Positions 1-6,653 of a stretch of 12,570 bases of DNA are shown in pieces. The position numbers were made by a program, and so were the translations under genes. The stretch comes from an uncultured Eubacteriales bacterium (GTDB lineage: Bacteria > Bacillota > Clostridia > Oscillospirales > Oscillospiraceae). The stretch lies in assembly GCA_900544295.1 (NCBI GenBank), contig UQUO01000057.1, positions 1 through 12,570 of the forward strand. Direction: 5' to 3'. Position 1 is the stretch's first letter; every line of letters begins with the position of its first letter. The notes beneath the pieces are model-generated. The model worked only from the letters and a program-made list of their open reading frames with translations, was not told where the DNA came from and made no database searches.

Positions 1-14
1 AAGCGTTTTTCTTT

Positions 15-60
15 GGGGCTCCACCCCGTTTCTTTGGGCAAGACCAAAGAAATGGGGTGG
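15..60. repeat. Intergenic repeat with long perfect hairpin
   Basis: A 17-bp stem joins 21-37 to 44-60 around a 6-nt loop (38-43). All positions pair, one of them as a G-T wobble. It is preceded by a small GGGG/CCCC hairpin (15-27, loop CTCCA). The same order, a G3-4 CTCC C3-4 mini-hairpin followed by a stem that starts with C's and runs into T's, recurs at 12520-12564, so this looks like a member of a dispersed intergenic family. The run of T's expected of a simple terminator does not follow directly. Its role is unknown. Confidence 0.6.
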
Positions 61-138
61 AACTGGCAGCACAACCTAAAGCCCAGCAGGGCAAAACGGC
101 GAGTTCCTCCCCCCCAGCTTTTCCGGCCTGGCGCTGTA

Positions 139-167
139 TTTACAACGCCAACATACTGTGTTAAGAT
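139..167 (+). promoter_or_regulatory. Sigma-A-type promoter for the MATE-led operon
   Basis: The -35 TTTACA (139-144) is separated by exactly 17 nt from the -10 TAAGAT (162-167). A TG dinucleotide at 159-160 gives an extended -10. The predicted transcript would start near 174, about 30 nt before the chosen start codon. The call rests on sequence match only. Confidence 0.5.
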
Positions 168-204
168 AAAATTTACGAGAAAAAACATACGTGGGAGTGA
201 GAGC

Positions 205-1620
205 TTGAGCAGGAGAGATATGACCACCGGGCCGGAGTGGAAGGAGATACTGCTTTTCTCCCTCCCCATCATGGCCGGGCAGTTTTTGCAGCAGCTGTAC
301 AACACCGTGGACGGCGTCGTCGTCGGACGCTACGGCGGGGCTACCCAGGCAATTTGCGAGAATATGATAGCCGCAGTCGGCAGCTGCGTCTCGCTCATCT
401 TTCTCTTCCTGGCTATATCCATCGGCCTGGGCAACGGCGGCGCCGTGCTCGTCGCCCAGCTCTACGGCGCACGCAGGACGCATGAGCTCCGCCGCGCGGC
501 CTCGACGCTGCTCATAACCCTCGTCGGCCTCGGCACCTTCCTCACCGTCGCCGGCAGCGTGTTCGCAAAGCCCCTCGTTGTCGGCCTCATGCGCGTGCGC
601 GACCCCGATATCGTGGACATGGCCATAGAATATTTCGCCATCTATTCCCTCGGCCTCATCTTCCAGTATGTCTACAACGCCGTCGCCGGTATCCTCCGCG
701 CCATCGGCGACAGCCGCGCCACGATGTACTTCCTCATCGTCAGCGCCGTGCTGAACACCATCCTCGACGTCTGGTTCGTCGTCAGCTTCGGCTGGGGGGT
801 CGTCGGCGTTGCGGTCGCCACCGTCATCGCCCAGGCCGCCTCCGCCGCGGTCAGTGTGGCGTATATGTTTATCAAATACCCCATTTTCCGCTTCAAAAAG
901 GGCGAATTTGTCTTTGACCGTGAGAAATTTGCCATCTCCCTCAAGCTGGGCGTCCCGGCGATCATCCAGCAGGCCGTCATCTCCCTCGGCAACGTCTTTA
1001 TACAGCGACTGGTCAACAGCTTCGACTCCACGACCATGAGCGCCTTCACCGTCGGCAACCGCATGGAGGCCTACGCCCTCGTGCCCATCTTCGGCTTTAA
1101 CTCCGGCGTCGCCACCTTCACCGGCCAGAACGTCGGCGCGCAGAAGTACGACAGGGTCCACCGGGGCTGGCGGGTGTCCACCATCATGTCCTGCGTCTCC
1201 AGCGTGGCCATCGCGCTGACGATAAACCTCCTGGCCGTGCAGTTTGCCAGACTTTTCAACCTCGGCGGCGTATCCATGAACAAGGCCGTCGAATACCAGC
1301 GCTACATGAGCTACTGCGTAGTGCTCTTCGCGGCCTACATGCCCACCTCGGGCCTGCTCCAGGGCGCGGGCGACGCCATCTGGGCCTCGGTCACCAGCCT
1401 CGCCACGCTCTCGGCCCGCGTCGCCGTCTCCTACCTGCTGGCCTATGCCTTCAGCGTCGGCTACGCCTCCTGCTGGCTCTCGCTGCCCGTGGGCTGGGCG
1501 CTGGGCATTGCGATCACCTATCCCCGCTATTTCGGCAAAAAATGGATGTCAAAGCGTGTCGTGCGCGATCCCGTCCGCGTCGTCGAAGCGGGGGAAGAAG
1601 AGGAGGAGCTTTTGCTGTGA
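205..1620 (+). CDS. MATE family multidrug/metabolite efflux transporter
   Basis: This is an integral-membrane antiporter of the MATE family (DinF-like/NorM-like), which exports cationic or organic substrates against a Na+ or H+ gradient. The product of 471 aa has the usual family length and about 12 hydrophobic segments in two similar halves. The N-terminal start reads DMTTGP, then a first helix ending PIMAGQFLQQLYNTVDGVVVG, which is typical of the family. I chose TTG at 205 because GGGAG (193-197) lies 7 nt upstream and because family members usually have a few residues before DMTTG. ATG at 220 with AGGAG at 211-215 is a close alternative. The open frame extends upstream to 13, but through a repeat hairpin and the promoter, so that part is not coding. 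The C-terminus is a run of acidic residues (EAGEEEEELLL) whose codons also form the ribosome binding site of the next gene, which overlaps by 4 nt. The substrate is unknown. Confidence 0.92.
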   Translation: MSRRDMTTGPEWKEILLFSLPIMAGQFLQQLYNTVDGVVVGRYGGATQAICENMIAAVGSCVSLIFLFLAISIGLGNGGAVLVAQLYGARRTHELRRAASTLLITLVGLGTFLTVAGSVFAKPLVVGLMRVRDPDIVDMAIEYFAIYSLGLIFQYVYNAVAGILRAIGDSRATMYFLIVSAVLNTILDVWFVVSFGWGVVGVAVATVIAQAASAAVSVAYMFIKYPIFRFKKGEFVFDREKFAISLKLGVPAIIQQAVISLGNVFIQRLVNSFDSTTMSAFTVGNRMEAYALVPIFGFNSGVATFTGQNVGAQKYDRVHRGWRVSTIMSCVSSVAIALTINLLAVQFARLFNLGGVSMNKAVEYQRYMSYCVVLFAAYMPTSGLLQGAGDAIWASVTSLATLSARVAVSYLLAYAFSVGYASCWLSLPVGWALGIAITYPRYFGKKWMSKRVVRDPVRVVEAGEEEEELLL

Positions 1621-2201
1621 GCGACTTTTTTGCCCTCATCTCCCGGATGCGCTATATCAGCCGCTGGGGCCTCATGCGCTCCAGCATACCCGAAAATGTG
1701 CAGGAGCACAGCCACATGGTCGCCGTCCTGGCCCACGCCCTGGGCGTCATCAGGCGCGACATATTCAAAGCGCCCTGCGACCCCGGCCTGCTCGCCGCCG
1801 CCGCGCTCTACCACGACGCGCCGGAAATACTCACGGGCGACATGCCTACCCCCATCAAGTACCACAGCGGGCGCATTAGCTCGGCTTACCACGAGGTGGA
1901 GCGAGCGGCAGCTGAAAAGCTCATTGAAATGCTGCCGGTGGAGCTGCAAGAAGTTTATGCGCCGCTTATCAGCGGAGAAGTGGGGGAAGACGAGAAAAAG
2001 CTCCTCAAAGCCGCGGACCGGCTCTCGGCCTACGTCAAATGCGTGGAGGAGCGAAAAGCGGGCAACCTTGAATTCCTCTCCGCCGAGGAGCAGACCAGGC
2101 GGCGCATTGAGGATATGCATCTGCCGGAGGCGGATTATTTTCTGGAGCACTTCATGCCGGCTTTCGGGAAGAATCTCGACGAGCTGGGTACGATGACCTG
2201 A
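1617..2201 (+). CDS. yfbR: HD-domain 5'-deoxynucleotidase (YfbR family)
   Basis: This is a predicted cytosolic metal-dependent phosphatase that removes phosphate from deoxyribonucleoside 5'-monophosphates, trimming the dNMP pool. The 194-aa product matches the length of E. coli YfbR and carries its signature residues: R16-W17 in SRWGLMR, H31 in QEHS, H66-D67 and E70 in YHDAPEILTGD, D75 in GDMPTPIKY, and D134 in KAADRL. The HD metal set is therefore complete. Translation starts at GTG 1617, overlapping the MATE stop codon as GTGA. AGGAGGAG at 1601-1608 sits 8-10 nt upstream inside the exporter gene, so the two are probably translationally coupled. The only doubt is exact substrate preference. 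Confidence 0.93.
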   Translation: MSDFFALISRMRYISRWGLMRSSIPENVQEHSHMVAVLAHALGVIRRDIFKAPCDPGLLAAAALYHDAPEILTGDMPTPIKYHSGRISSAYHEVERAAAEKLIEMLPVELQEVYAPLISGEVGEDEKKLLKAADRLSAYVKCVEERKAGNLEFLSAEEQTRRRIEDMHLPEADYFLEHFMPAFGKNLDELGTMT

Positions 2202-2213
2202 GGAGGACTAAAA

Positions 2214-2483
2214 ATGAAAGCGATAGTCACAGTCATAGGCAAGGACCGGGTCGGCATAATAGCCGACGTCAGCCGCATCCTCGCTGAGCGGGGAGTGAAC
2301 GTCCTGGACATCAGCCAGACCGTTTTGCAGGAGTACTTTACCATGATAATGCTCGTGGACGCCTCGGCCTGCACCGTGCCCTTTGCCGAGCTCACGGCGC
2401 TGCTGCGGAGCGAGGGCGAGAAGCTTGGGCTTGAGATCAGGGCTCAGCGCGAGGACATCTTCAACGCCATGCACAAGATATAA
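2214..2483 (+). CDS. ACT domain protein, UPF0237 family
   Basis: This small 89-aa protein is made of an ACT domain: MKAIVTVIGKDRVGI at the N-terminus, then a helix (ADVSRILAERGVNVLDI) and a strand (FTMIMLVD). ACT domains bind amino acids or other small ligands and usually regulate an enzyme. The family is related to the glycine-cleavage regulator GcvR, but no DNA-binding domain is present. AGGAGG (2201-2206) overlaps the yfbR stop and lies 7 nt before the ATG. The next gene is a UPF0210 protein, a pairing also known in streptococci and other Firmicutes, so the ACT protein may sense a ligand for its neighbour. That functional link is inference. Confidence 0.93.
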   Translation: MKAIVTVIGKDRVGIIADVSRILAERGVNVLDISQTVLQEYFTMIMLVDASACTVPFAELTALLRSEGEKLGLEIRAQREDIFNAMHKI

Positions 2484-2484
2484 A

Positions 2485-2528
2485 ATCCAAGGGGGACTAG
2501 TCCACCTTGGATACGCGGCCCCGCCGCG
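2485..2528 (+). promoter_or_regulatory. Palindrome and second hairpin in the ACT-UPF0210 gap
   Basis: 2485-2512 is a 28-nt near-perfect palindrome. Arms of 8 nt (2485-2492 and 2505-2512) enclose one G-A mismatch and a perfect 10-nt core, GGACTAGTCC (2494-2503). Two bases later CGCGGC (2514-2519) pairs with GCCGCG (2523-2528) over a CCC loop. No T-run follows, so this is not a standard terminator. It could be an mRNA-processing or stabilising structure, or a dimeric repressor site. It separates two genes that otherwise look co-transcribed. Confidence 0.6.
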
Positions 2529-2553
2529 ATGATCGTACGGAGGAATACTCGAC

Positions 2554-3912
2554 ATGATAAACAGAGGCGAGATCTTACAGACCATCGAGATGATAGACCA
2601 GCAGCATCTCGACGTGCGGACGGTGACGATGGGCATCTCCCTGCTCGACTGCTGCGGCGCCGACCCCAAGGCGGCCTGCCGGAAGATATACGACAAGATA
2701 ACCCGCTCTGCCAAGGACCTAGTGAAGACCGGCGAGGATATCGAGGCCGAGTTCGGCATCCCCATCGTGAACAAGCGCATTTCCGTGACGCCCATATCCC
2801 TCGTGGCGGGCGCGTCGGAGACGGAGGACTACGTGCCGTTCGCGCGGGCGCTGGACGCGGCGCGGGCGGAGACGGGGGTGAACTTCGTCGGCGGCTTTTC
2901 GGCCCTGGTGCAGAAGGGCATGACGCCCGCGGACCTGCGGCTCATCCGGGCCATACCCCAGGCCCTGGCGGAGACGGAGCTCGTCTGCGCCTCGGTGAAC
3001 ATAGGCTCGACGAAGGCGGGCATAAACATGGACGCCGTGGCGCTCATGGGTGAGACGGTGAAGGAGACTGCGCGGCTCACGGCGGACAGGGGCGGCTTCG
3101 GCTGCGCGAAGCTCGTCGTGTTCTGCAACGCGGTGGAGGACAACCCCTTCATGGCCGGCGCCTTCCACGGCGTGTCGGAGCCGGACAGGGTGATAAACGT
3201 CGGCGTCTCGGGCCCGGGCGTCGTGCACCACGCGCTCAAGGCCGTGAAGGGCCAGAGCTTTGACGTCGTGGCCGAGACCATCAAGAAGACCGCCTTCCAG
3301 GTGACGCGCATGGGCCAGCTGGTGGCGCAGGAGGCCTCGCGGCGGCTGGGCGTGCCCTTCGGCATCGTGGACCTCTCGCTGGCGCCTACGCCGGCTGTGG
3401 GCGACTCCGTGGCGCGCATACTGGAGGAGATGGGCCTTGAAGTCTGCGGCACGCACGGCACGACGGCGGCGCTGGCGCTCCTCAACGACGCTGTGAAGAA
3501 GGGCGGCGTCATGGCCAGCTCTTCCGTGGGCGGGCTCTCCGGCGCCTTCATCCCGGTGTCGGAGGACGAGGGCATGATAGCTGCGGCGAGCTCGGGCGCG
3601 CTCTGCCTCGACAAGCTGGAGGCCATGACCTGCGTGTGCTCGGTGGGCTTGGACATGATAGCGGTCCCCGGCTCGACGAGCGCGGAGACGATAGCGGCCA
3701 TCATCGCGGACGAGGCGGCCATAGGTATGATAAACCAGAAGACGACGGCGGTGCGCCTCATCCCGGCCCCGGGCCTGGAGGTCGGGGACACGGTGGAGTT
3801 CGGAGGCCTTCTGGGCTCCGCTCCGGTCATGGCGGTGCATCCCTTCTCGAGCGCGGACTTCGTGCGCCGCGGCGGGCGCATCCCCGCGCCCATCCACTCC
3901 CTGAAGAACTGA
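2554..3912 (+). CDS. UPF0210 / PFL family protein (DUF711-like)
   Basis: The 452-aa protein has the full family length and its conserved features. These are the N-terminal [14 protein letters not shown] and [13 protein letters not shown], the central [11 protein letters not shown] and [17 protein letters not shown], and the C-terminal [20 protein letters not shown] and [11 protein letters not shown]. Databases call the family PFL-like because its fold resembles pyruvate formate-lyase. I see no convincing C-terminal glycyl-radical motif, and the biochemical role of the family is not established. ATG 2554 has GGAGG at 2539-2543, a rather long 10-nt spacing. It follows an ACT-domain gene that is its usual partner, which suggests allosteric control by a small ligand. 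Cytosolic, with no signal peptide or membrane segments. Confidence 0.92.
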   Translation: MINRGEILQTIEMIDQQHLDVRTVTMGISLLDCCGADPKAACRKIYDKITRSAKDLVKTGEDIEAEFGIPIVNKRISVTPISLVAGASETEDYVPFARALDAARAETGVNFVGGFSALVQKGMTPADLRLIRAIPQALAETELVCASVNIGSTKAGINMDAVALMGETVKETARLTADRGGFGCAKLVVFCNAVEDNPFMAGAFHGVSEPDRVINVGVSGPGVVHHALKAVKGQSFDVVAETIKKTAFQVTRMGQLVAQEASRRLGVPFGIVDLSLAPTPAVGDSVARILEEMGLEVCGTHGTTAALALLNDAVKKGGVMASSSVGGLSGAFIPVSEDEGMIAAASSGALCLDKLEAMTCVCSVGLDMIAVPGSTSAETIAAIIADEAAIGMINQKTTAVRLIPAPGLEVGDTVEFGGLLGSAPVMAVHPFSSADFVRRGGRIPAPIHSLKN

Positions 3913-3921
3913 GGCGAGAGC

Positions 3922-4122
3922 ATGGAAAAGGAAAAGATGGAGCGCATCTCGGAGCTGACGCGCCTCTCGCGCGAGCGCGAGCTGACCCCCGACGAGCTGA
4001 CGGAGCGCGCCGCCCTGCGCGCGGAATATATCCAGGACTGGCGCAAAAGCACGATAAACGTGCTTGAAAACACCTATATCGTGGACGAAAAGGGCAATAA
4101 ACGCAAGCTCAGCAAAAAATAA
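3922..4122 (+). CDS. YnzC-like protein, DUF896 (UPF0291)
   Basis: The product is 66 aa and highly charged. It has the DUF896 layout: ERISELTRLSRERELTPDEL forms a helical hairpin with turn, followed by EYIQDWR, then a basic tail ending NKRKLSKK. In B. subtilis ynzC is an SOS-regulated gene next to yneA/yneB, but I see no LexA-type box here and the neighbours differ. GAGG (3911-3914) lies 7 nt before the ATG and overlaps the end of the preceding gene, so it is the probable last gene of the + operon. Molecular function is unknown. A dispersed repeat begins inside its TAA stop codon. Confidence 0.9.
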   Translation: MEKEKMERISELTRLSRERELTPDELTERAALRAEYIQDWRKSTINVLENTYIVDEKGNKRKLSKK

Positions 4123-4167
4123 AGCGCAGGAGTGGGTCTAAGGGGGAACCCTCGCCGGGGATTCCCC
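4121..4167 (+). repeat. Dispersed hairpin repeat, copy A
   Basis: This 47-nt unit aligns without gaps to the minus strand of 12477-12431, with 41 of 47 bases identical by hand. It starts with AAAGCGCAGGAG and ends in a hairpin. GGGGAA (4143-4148) pairs with TTCCCC (4162-4167), and CC (4150-4151) pairs with GG (4159-4160) around loop TCGCCGG, with one C-A mismatch. The pair 4147-4163 is A-T here and G-C in the other copy, a compensatory change. The unit lies between ynzC and the operon terminator, with its first base in the stop codon. Confidence 0.75.
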
Positions 4168-4195
4168 ACCCTGCTTTAAGTAAATAGTGTAAACA

Positions 4196-4222
4196 AAAAA
4201 CGCCCCCATCGGGGGCGTTTTT
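4196..4222. terminator. Bidirectional rho-independent terminator
   Basis: CGCCCCC (4201-4207) pairs with GGGGGCG (4211-4217) over an ATC loop. It is flanked by A's on the left and TTTTT (4218-4222) on the right, so it works on both strands. It sits between the ends of the convergent operons (ynzC at 4122 and the M20 gene ending at 4237) and probably terminates both. Confidence 0.92.
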
Positions 4223-4236
4223 GCTGTCTGCTGTTC

Positions 4237-5385
4237 TCAGCTGTTCAGGTAATCCACGGCCACCTGCGCATAGAGGGCGGTACCGACCTCCATGGCGCTC
4301 TCGTCGATGCAGAACATATCGCTGTGCTGCGGGGCCTCGCCGCCGCCGCCGAGGAAGACGAAGGCGCAGGGGATGTGAGCCGTGTATTCGGCAAAGTCCT
4401 CGCCGCCCATGTTGCGCTTGAAGGGCTGTATCTTATCCCCGGGCACCAGCTTCTCCGCCGCGGCGCGGGCCAGGGCGGTCATGTGCGGCTCGTTCACCAG
4501 GGACTCGGCCTTGAACTGGTAGTCCAGCTCCGCCGTGCAGCGGAAGGCGGCCGCTGTGTCCTGAGCGATGCGGCCGATTATCTCCGGCATCCGCGGGTGG
4601 ATGTCCGTGTTGAAAATGCGCACCGTACCCTCCAGCACCGCCTCGCCGGAGACGATGTTGAATCTCGCGCCTGAGTGCAGGGTGCCGACGGTGACGACGA
4701 CGGGGTCCAGGGGGCTGAACTCCCGGCTGGAGATGGTCTGCAGCGCCATGACTATGGCCGAGGCCGCGACGGTGGCGTCGCAGCCCTCGTCGGGCAGGGC
4801 GCCGTGGCTGGCGCGGCCCTTCACCGTCAGTTTGAAGTAGTCCGCCGCGGGCAGCAGCGCGCCCTCAGAGATGGACAGCGTCCCGGCGGGGATGCCGGAG
4901 AAGATGTGCTGGCCGAAGGCCGCGTCCACGCCCTCGATGGCGCCCTGAGCCACGATGTGCTTCGCGCCGCTGGCCAGCTCCTCCGCCGGCTGGAAAATGA
5001 GTTTCACCGTGCCGCAAAGCTCCTCCTTCACGGAGGCGAGTACCTTCGCAGCGCCCAGGAGCATGGCCGTGTGCGTGTCGTGCCCGCAGGCGTGCATGTA
5101 GCCGTCCCGCTGCGAGGCGTAGGGCAGGCCGGTCTTCTCCTGCGTCGTGAGCGCATCAATGTCCGCGCGCAGGGCTATGCATTTGCCGCTCTTTCCGCCC
5201 TTTATCTCGCCTATGAGGCCCGTGGGCTCAAACAGGCGGCAGGCTATGCCCATTTTGCCCAGCTCCTCGGCTATGCGCTGCGTCGTGCGGAACTCCTCGA
5301 AGCTCGGCTCCGGGTGCATGTGGAAGTCGCGGCGCATCTCCACGACGTAGGGGAAGACCTCGTGAGCAAGTGTCTTTATGTCCAT
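4237..5385 (-). CDS. M20 family amidohydrolase (HipO/AbgB-like), distal paralogue
   Basis: This is a cytosolic metallo-amidohydrolase that cleaves N-acyl or N-aminobenzoyl amino acids or related amides. The 382-aa product has typical length and order: RRDFHMHPEPSFEEFRTT, ALRADIDAL, HACGHDTHTAMLL (metal ligands C100, H102), FQPAEE (catalytic E135, ligand E136), H160, a dimerisation lid domain around 185-295 containing RASHGALP, GGEDFAEY, and C-terminal H354 in PQHSD. All expected ligands are present. The start ATG 5385 has GGAGG 7 nt upstream within the end of the preceding gene, from which it is separated by only 2 nt. A longer frame exists to 5439 but would overlap that gene. The tandem paralogue upstream and a transporter gene suggest the enzyme processes an imported substrate, whose identity is unknown. 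Confidence 0.92.
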   Translation of the reverse strand: MDIKTLAHEVFPYVVEMRRDFHMHPEPSFEEFRTTQRIAEELGKMGIACRLFEPTGLIGEIKGGKSGKCIALRADIDALTTQEKTGLPYASQRDGYMHACGHDTHTAMLLGAAKVLASVKEELCGTVKLIFQPAEELASGAKHIVAQGAIEGVDAAFGQHIFSGIPAGTLSISEGALLPAADYFKLTVKGRASHGALPDEGCDATVAASAIVMALQTISSREFSPLDPVVVTVGTLHSGARFNIVSGEAVLEGTVRIFNTDIHPRMPEIIGRIAQDTAAAFRCTAELDYQFKAESLVNEPHMTALARAAAEKLVPGDKIQPFKRNMGGEDFAEYTAHIPCAFVFLGGGGEAPQHSDMFCIDESAMEVGTALYAQVAVDYLNS

Positions 5386-5387
5386 GC

Positions 5388-6575
5388 TCAAGCCTCCAGT
5401 ATCTTCAGCGCCGTGGCGCACATGGCGGCGACGCCGCACTCAAGCGCCTCCTCCTGGAAGGTGCAGCGCGCGTCGTGCAGGGAATGGGGCGCGTCGCCCA
5501 GATAGCCAGCGTTAAGCAGCAGGAAGAGGCTGGGCGTGCCGGTGGCGTTGCCGTAGTAGCTGAAGTCCTCGCTGAAGGACAGCGGCTCCTCCAGGTAGTG
5601 TACGTAGTCGGCTCCGAGGGCCTCCGTTATGGCCGCGTCAGAGAGCTTGAGCAGCTCGGGGTCGTTCTTCACGGAGCCGTAGCCCTCTATGTGCTCAACG
5701 TCGAAACGGCAGGCGCTCAGCTCGCCGATGCCGCGGGCAAGGCGCATGACCTCGTCGTAGATGACCTTGCGGGTCTCCTCGCCGTAGGTGCGGCAGACCA
5801 TCTCCAGGCTCGCCGTGCTGGGGATGATGTTTACGGCCTCGCCGCCCTTGATGACGCCGATGGAGACGATGGCCGTCTTGAGCGGATCGACCCTGCGGGC
5901 GACTATCTGCTGGGCGTTCACGATGAACTGCGCCAGGGCCAGGATGGCGTCGTGGCCGTTCTGCGGCTGGGAGCCGTGGGCGTTCTGGCCGGTGACGGAG
6001 ACATTGTAGAGGTCGAAGGCCGTGGTCACGATGCCTCTGTAGAAGCTGACGGAGCCCACCTTCGGGCCGCCCGGCGAGATGTGGGTGGAGAGTATGGCGT
6101 CCACGTGGGGGTTTTCCATTACGCCGGCCTCGACCATGGGGCGCGCGCCGCCGCGGGGGGCCTTCTCCTCGGCGGGCTGGAAGATGAGCTTCACCGTACC
6201 GGGCAGCTCCTCCCGCATGCCGCACAGCAGCTTCGCCGTCGCGAGCAGCATGGAGATGTGCGTGTCATGGCCGCAGGCGTGCATGACGCCCGCGTTTTCG
6301 CTGGCAAAGGGCAGGCCGGTGGCCTCGGTGACGGGCAGGGCGTCTATGTCCGCGCGCAGGGCGACGCATTTGCCGGGCTTTCCGCCCTTTATGAGAGCGA
6401 CCGCGCCGGTGGGCAGGGGGCGCTCCACGCTGTCGCAGCCGAAGCTCTCAAGGAGCTCCACTATCTTTTCAGTGGTCCTGAACTCGTTGTTGCTCAGCTC
6501 CGGGTGGGCGTGGAAGTCGCGCCGCCAGGCGAGCATCTCCTCGGATAGCTCATGCGCTTTGGCTCTTATGTCCAT
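5388..6575 (-). CDS. M20 family amidohydrolase (HipO/AbgA-like), proximal paralogue
   Basis: A second M20 metallo-amidohydrolase of 395 aa, clearly paralogous to the downstream gene: both begin MDI[RK], share RRDFH.HPE and EFRTT, and share ALRADIDAL. Metal and catalytic residues are C101 and H103 in ACGHDTHISML, E136-E137 in FQPAEE, H165 in STHISPG, and H367 in SLHDARC. SEDFSYY replaces the GEDFAEY of the neighbour. The region between the catalytic Glu pair and H165 carries an insertion (APRGGARPMVEAGVMENPH) relative to the paralogue. The ATG at 6575 is preceded by AAGGA, 9 nt away. The two products could be separate enzymes with different acyl specificities or two subunits of one enzyme, as in AbgA/AbgB. 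The sequence does not decide this. Confidence 0.92.
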   Translation of the reverse strand: MDIRAKAHELSEEMLAWRRDFHAHPELSNNEFRTTEKIVELLESFGCDSVERPLPTGAVALIKGGKPGKCVALRADIDALPVTEATGLPFASENAGVMHACGHDTHISMLLATAKLLCGMREELPGTVKLIFQPAEEKAPRGGARPMVEAGVMENPHVDAILSTHISPGGPKVGSVSFYRGIVTTAFDLYNVSVTGQNAHGSQPQNGHDAILALAQFIVNAQQIVARRVDPLKTAIVSIGVIKGGEAVNIIPSTASLEMVCRTYGEETRKVIYDEVMRLARGIGELSACRFDVEHIEGYGSVKNDPELLKLSDAAITEALGADYVHYLEEPLSFSEDFSYYGNATGTPSLFLLLNAGYLGDAPHSLHDARCTFQEEALECGVAAMCATALKILEA

Positions 6576-6610
6576 ATCGTTTAGTCCTTTCTAACTAATA
6601 AAACGGCTTC

Positions 6611-6635
6611 AGGGGAGACGAAAAGCGTCTCCCCT
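6611..6635 (-). promoter_or_regulatory. Hairpin between the transporter and M20 genes
   Basis: A perfect 10-bp stem (6611-6620 with 6626-6635) has a 5-nt loop that reads CTTTT on the minus strand. On the transcribed strand it is followed by GAAGCCG and then TTTT, so the T-run is displaced. It may be a leaky terminator that lowers M20 expression relative to the transporter, or an mRNA-stabilising stem. Confidence 0.65.
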
Positions 6636-6653
6636 TTATGCGGTTTGCGTATT

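Noticed and set aside
13..204. In-frame N-terminal extension of the MATE gene
   Set aside because: It runs through a repeat hairpin and a good promoter, and the translated extension does not resemble the family N-terminus.
2485..2528. Intrinsic terminator splitting the + operon
   Set aside because: No T-run follows either hairpin.
2719..3897. Long antisense open frame of 392 codons opposite UPF0210
   Set aside because: It is a shadow of a GC-rich gene; its translation is rich in Arg, His and Ala with no family motifs and no ribosome binding site.
5370..6548. Long antisense frame opposite the M20 genes
   Set aside because: Same compositional artefact; the minus-strand frames carry clear M20 motifs.
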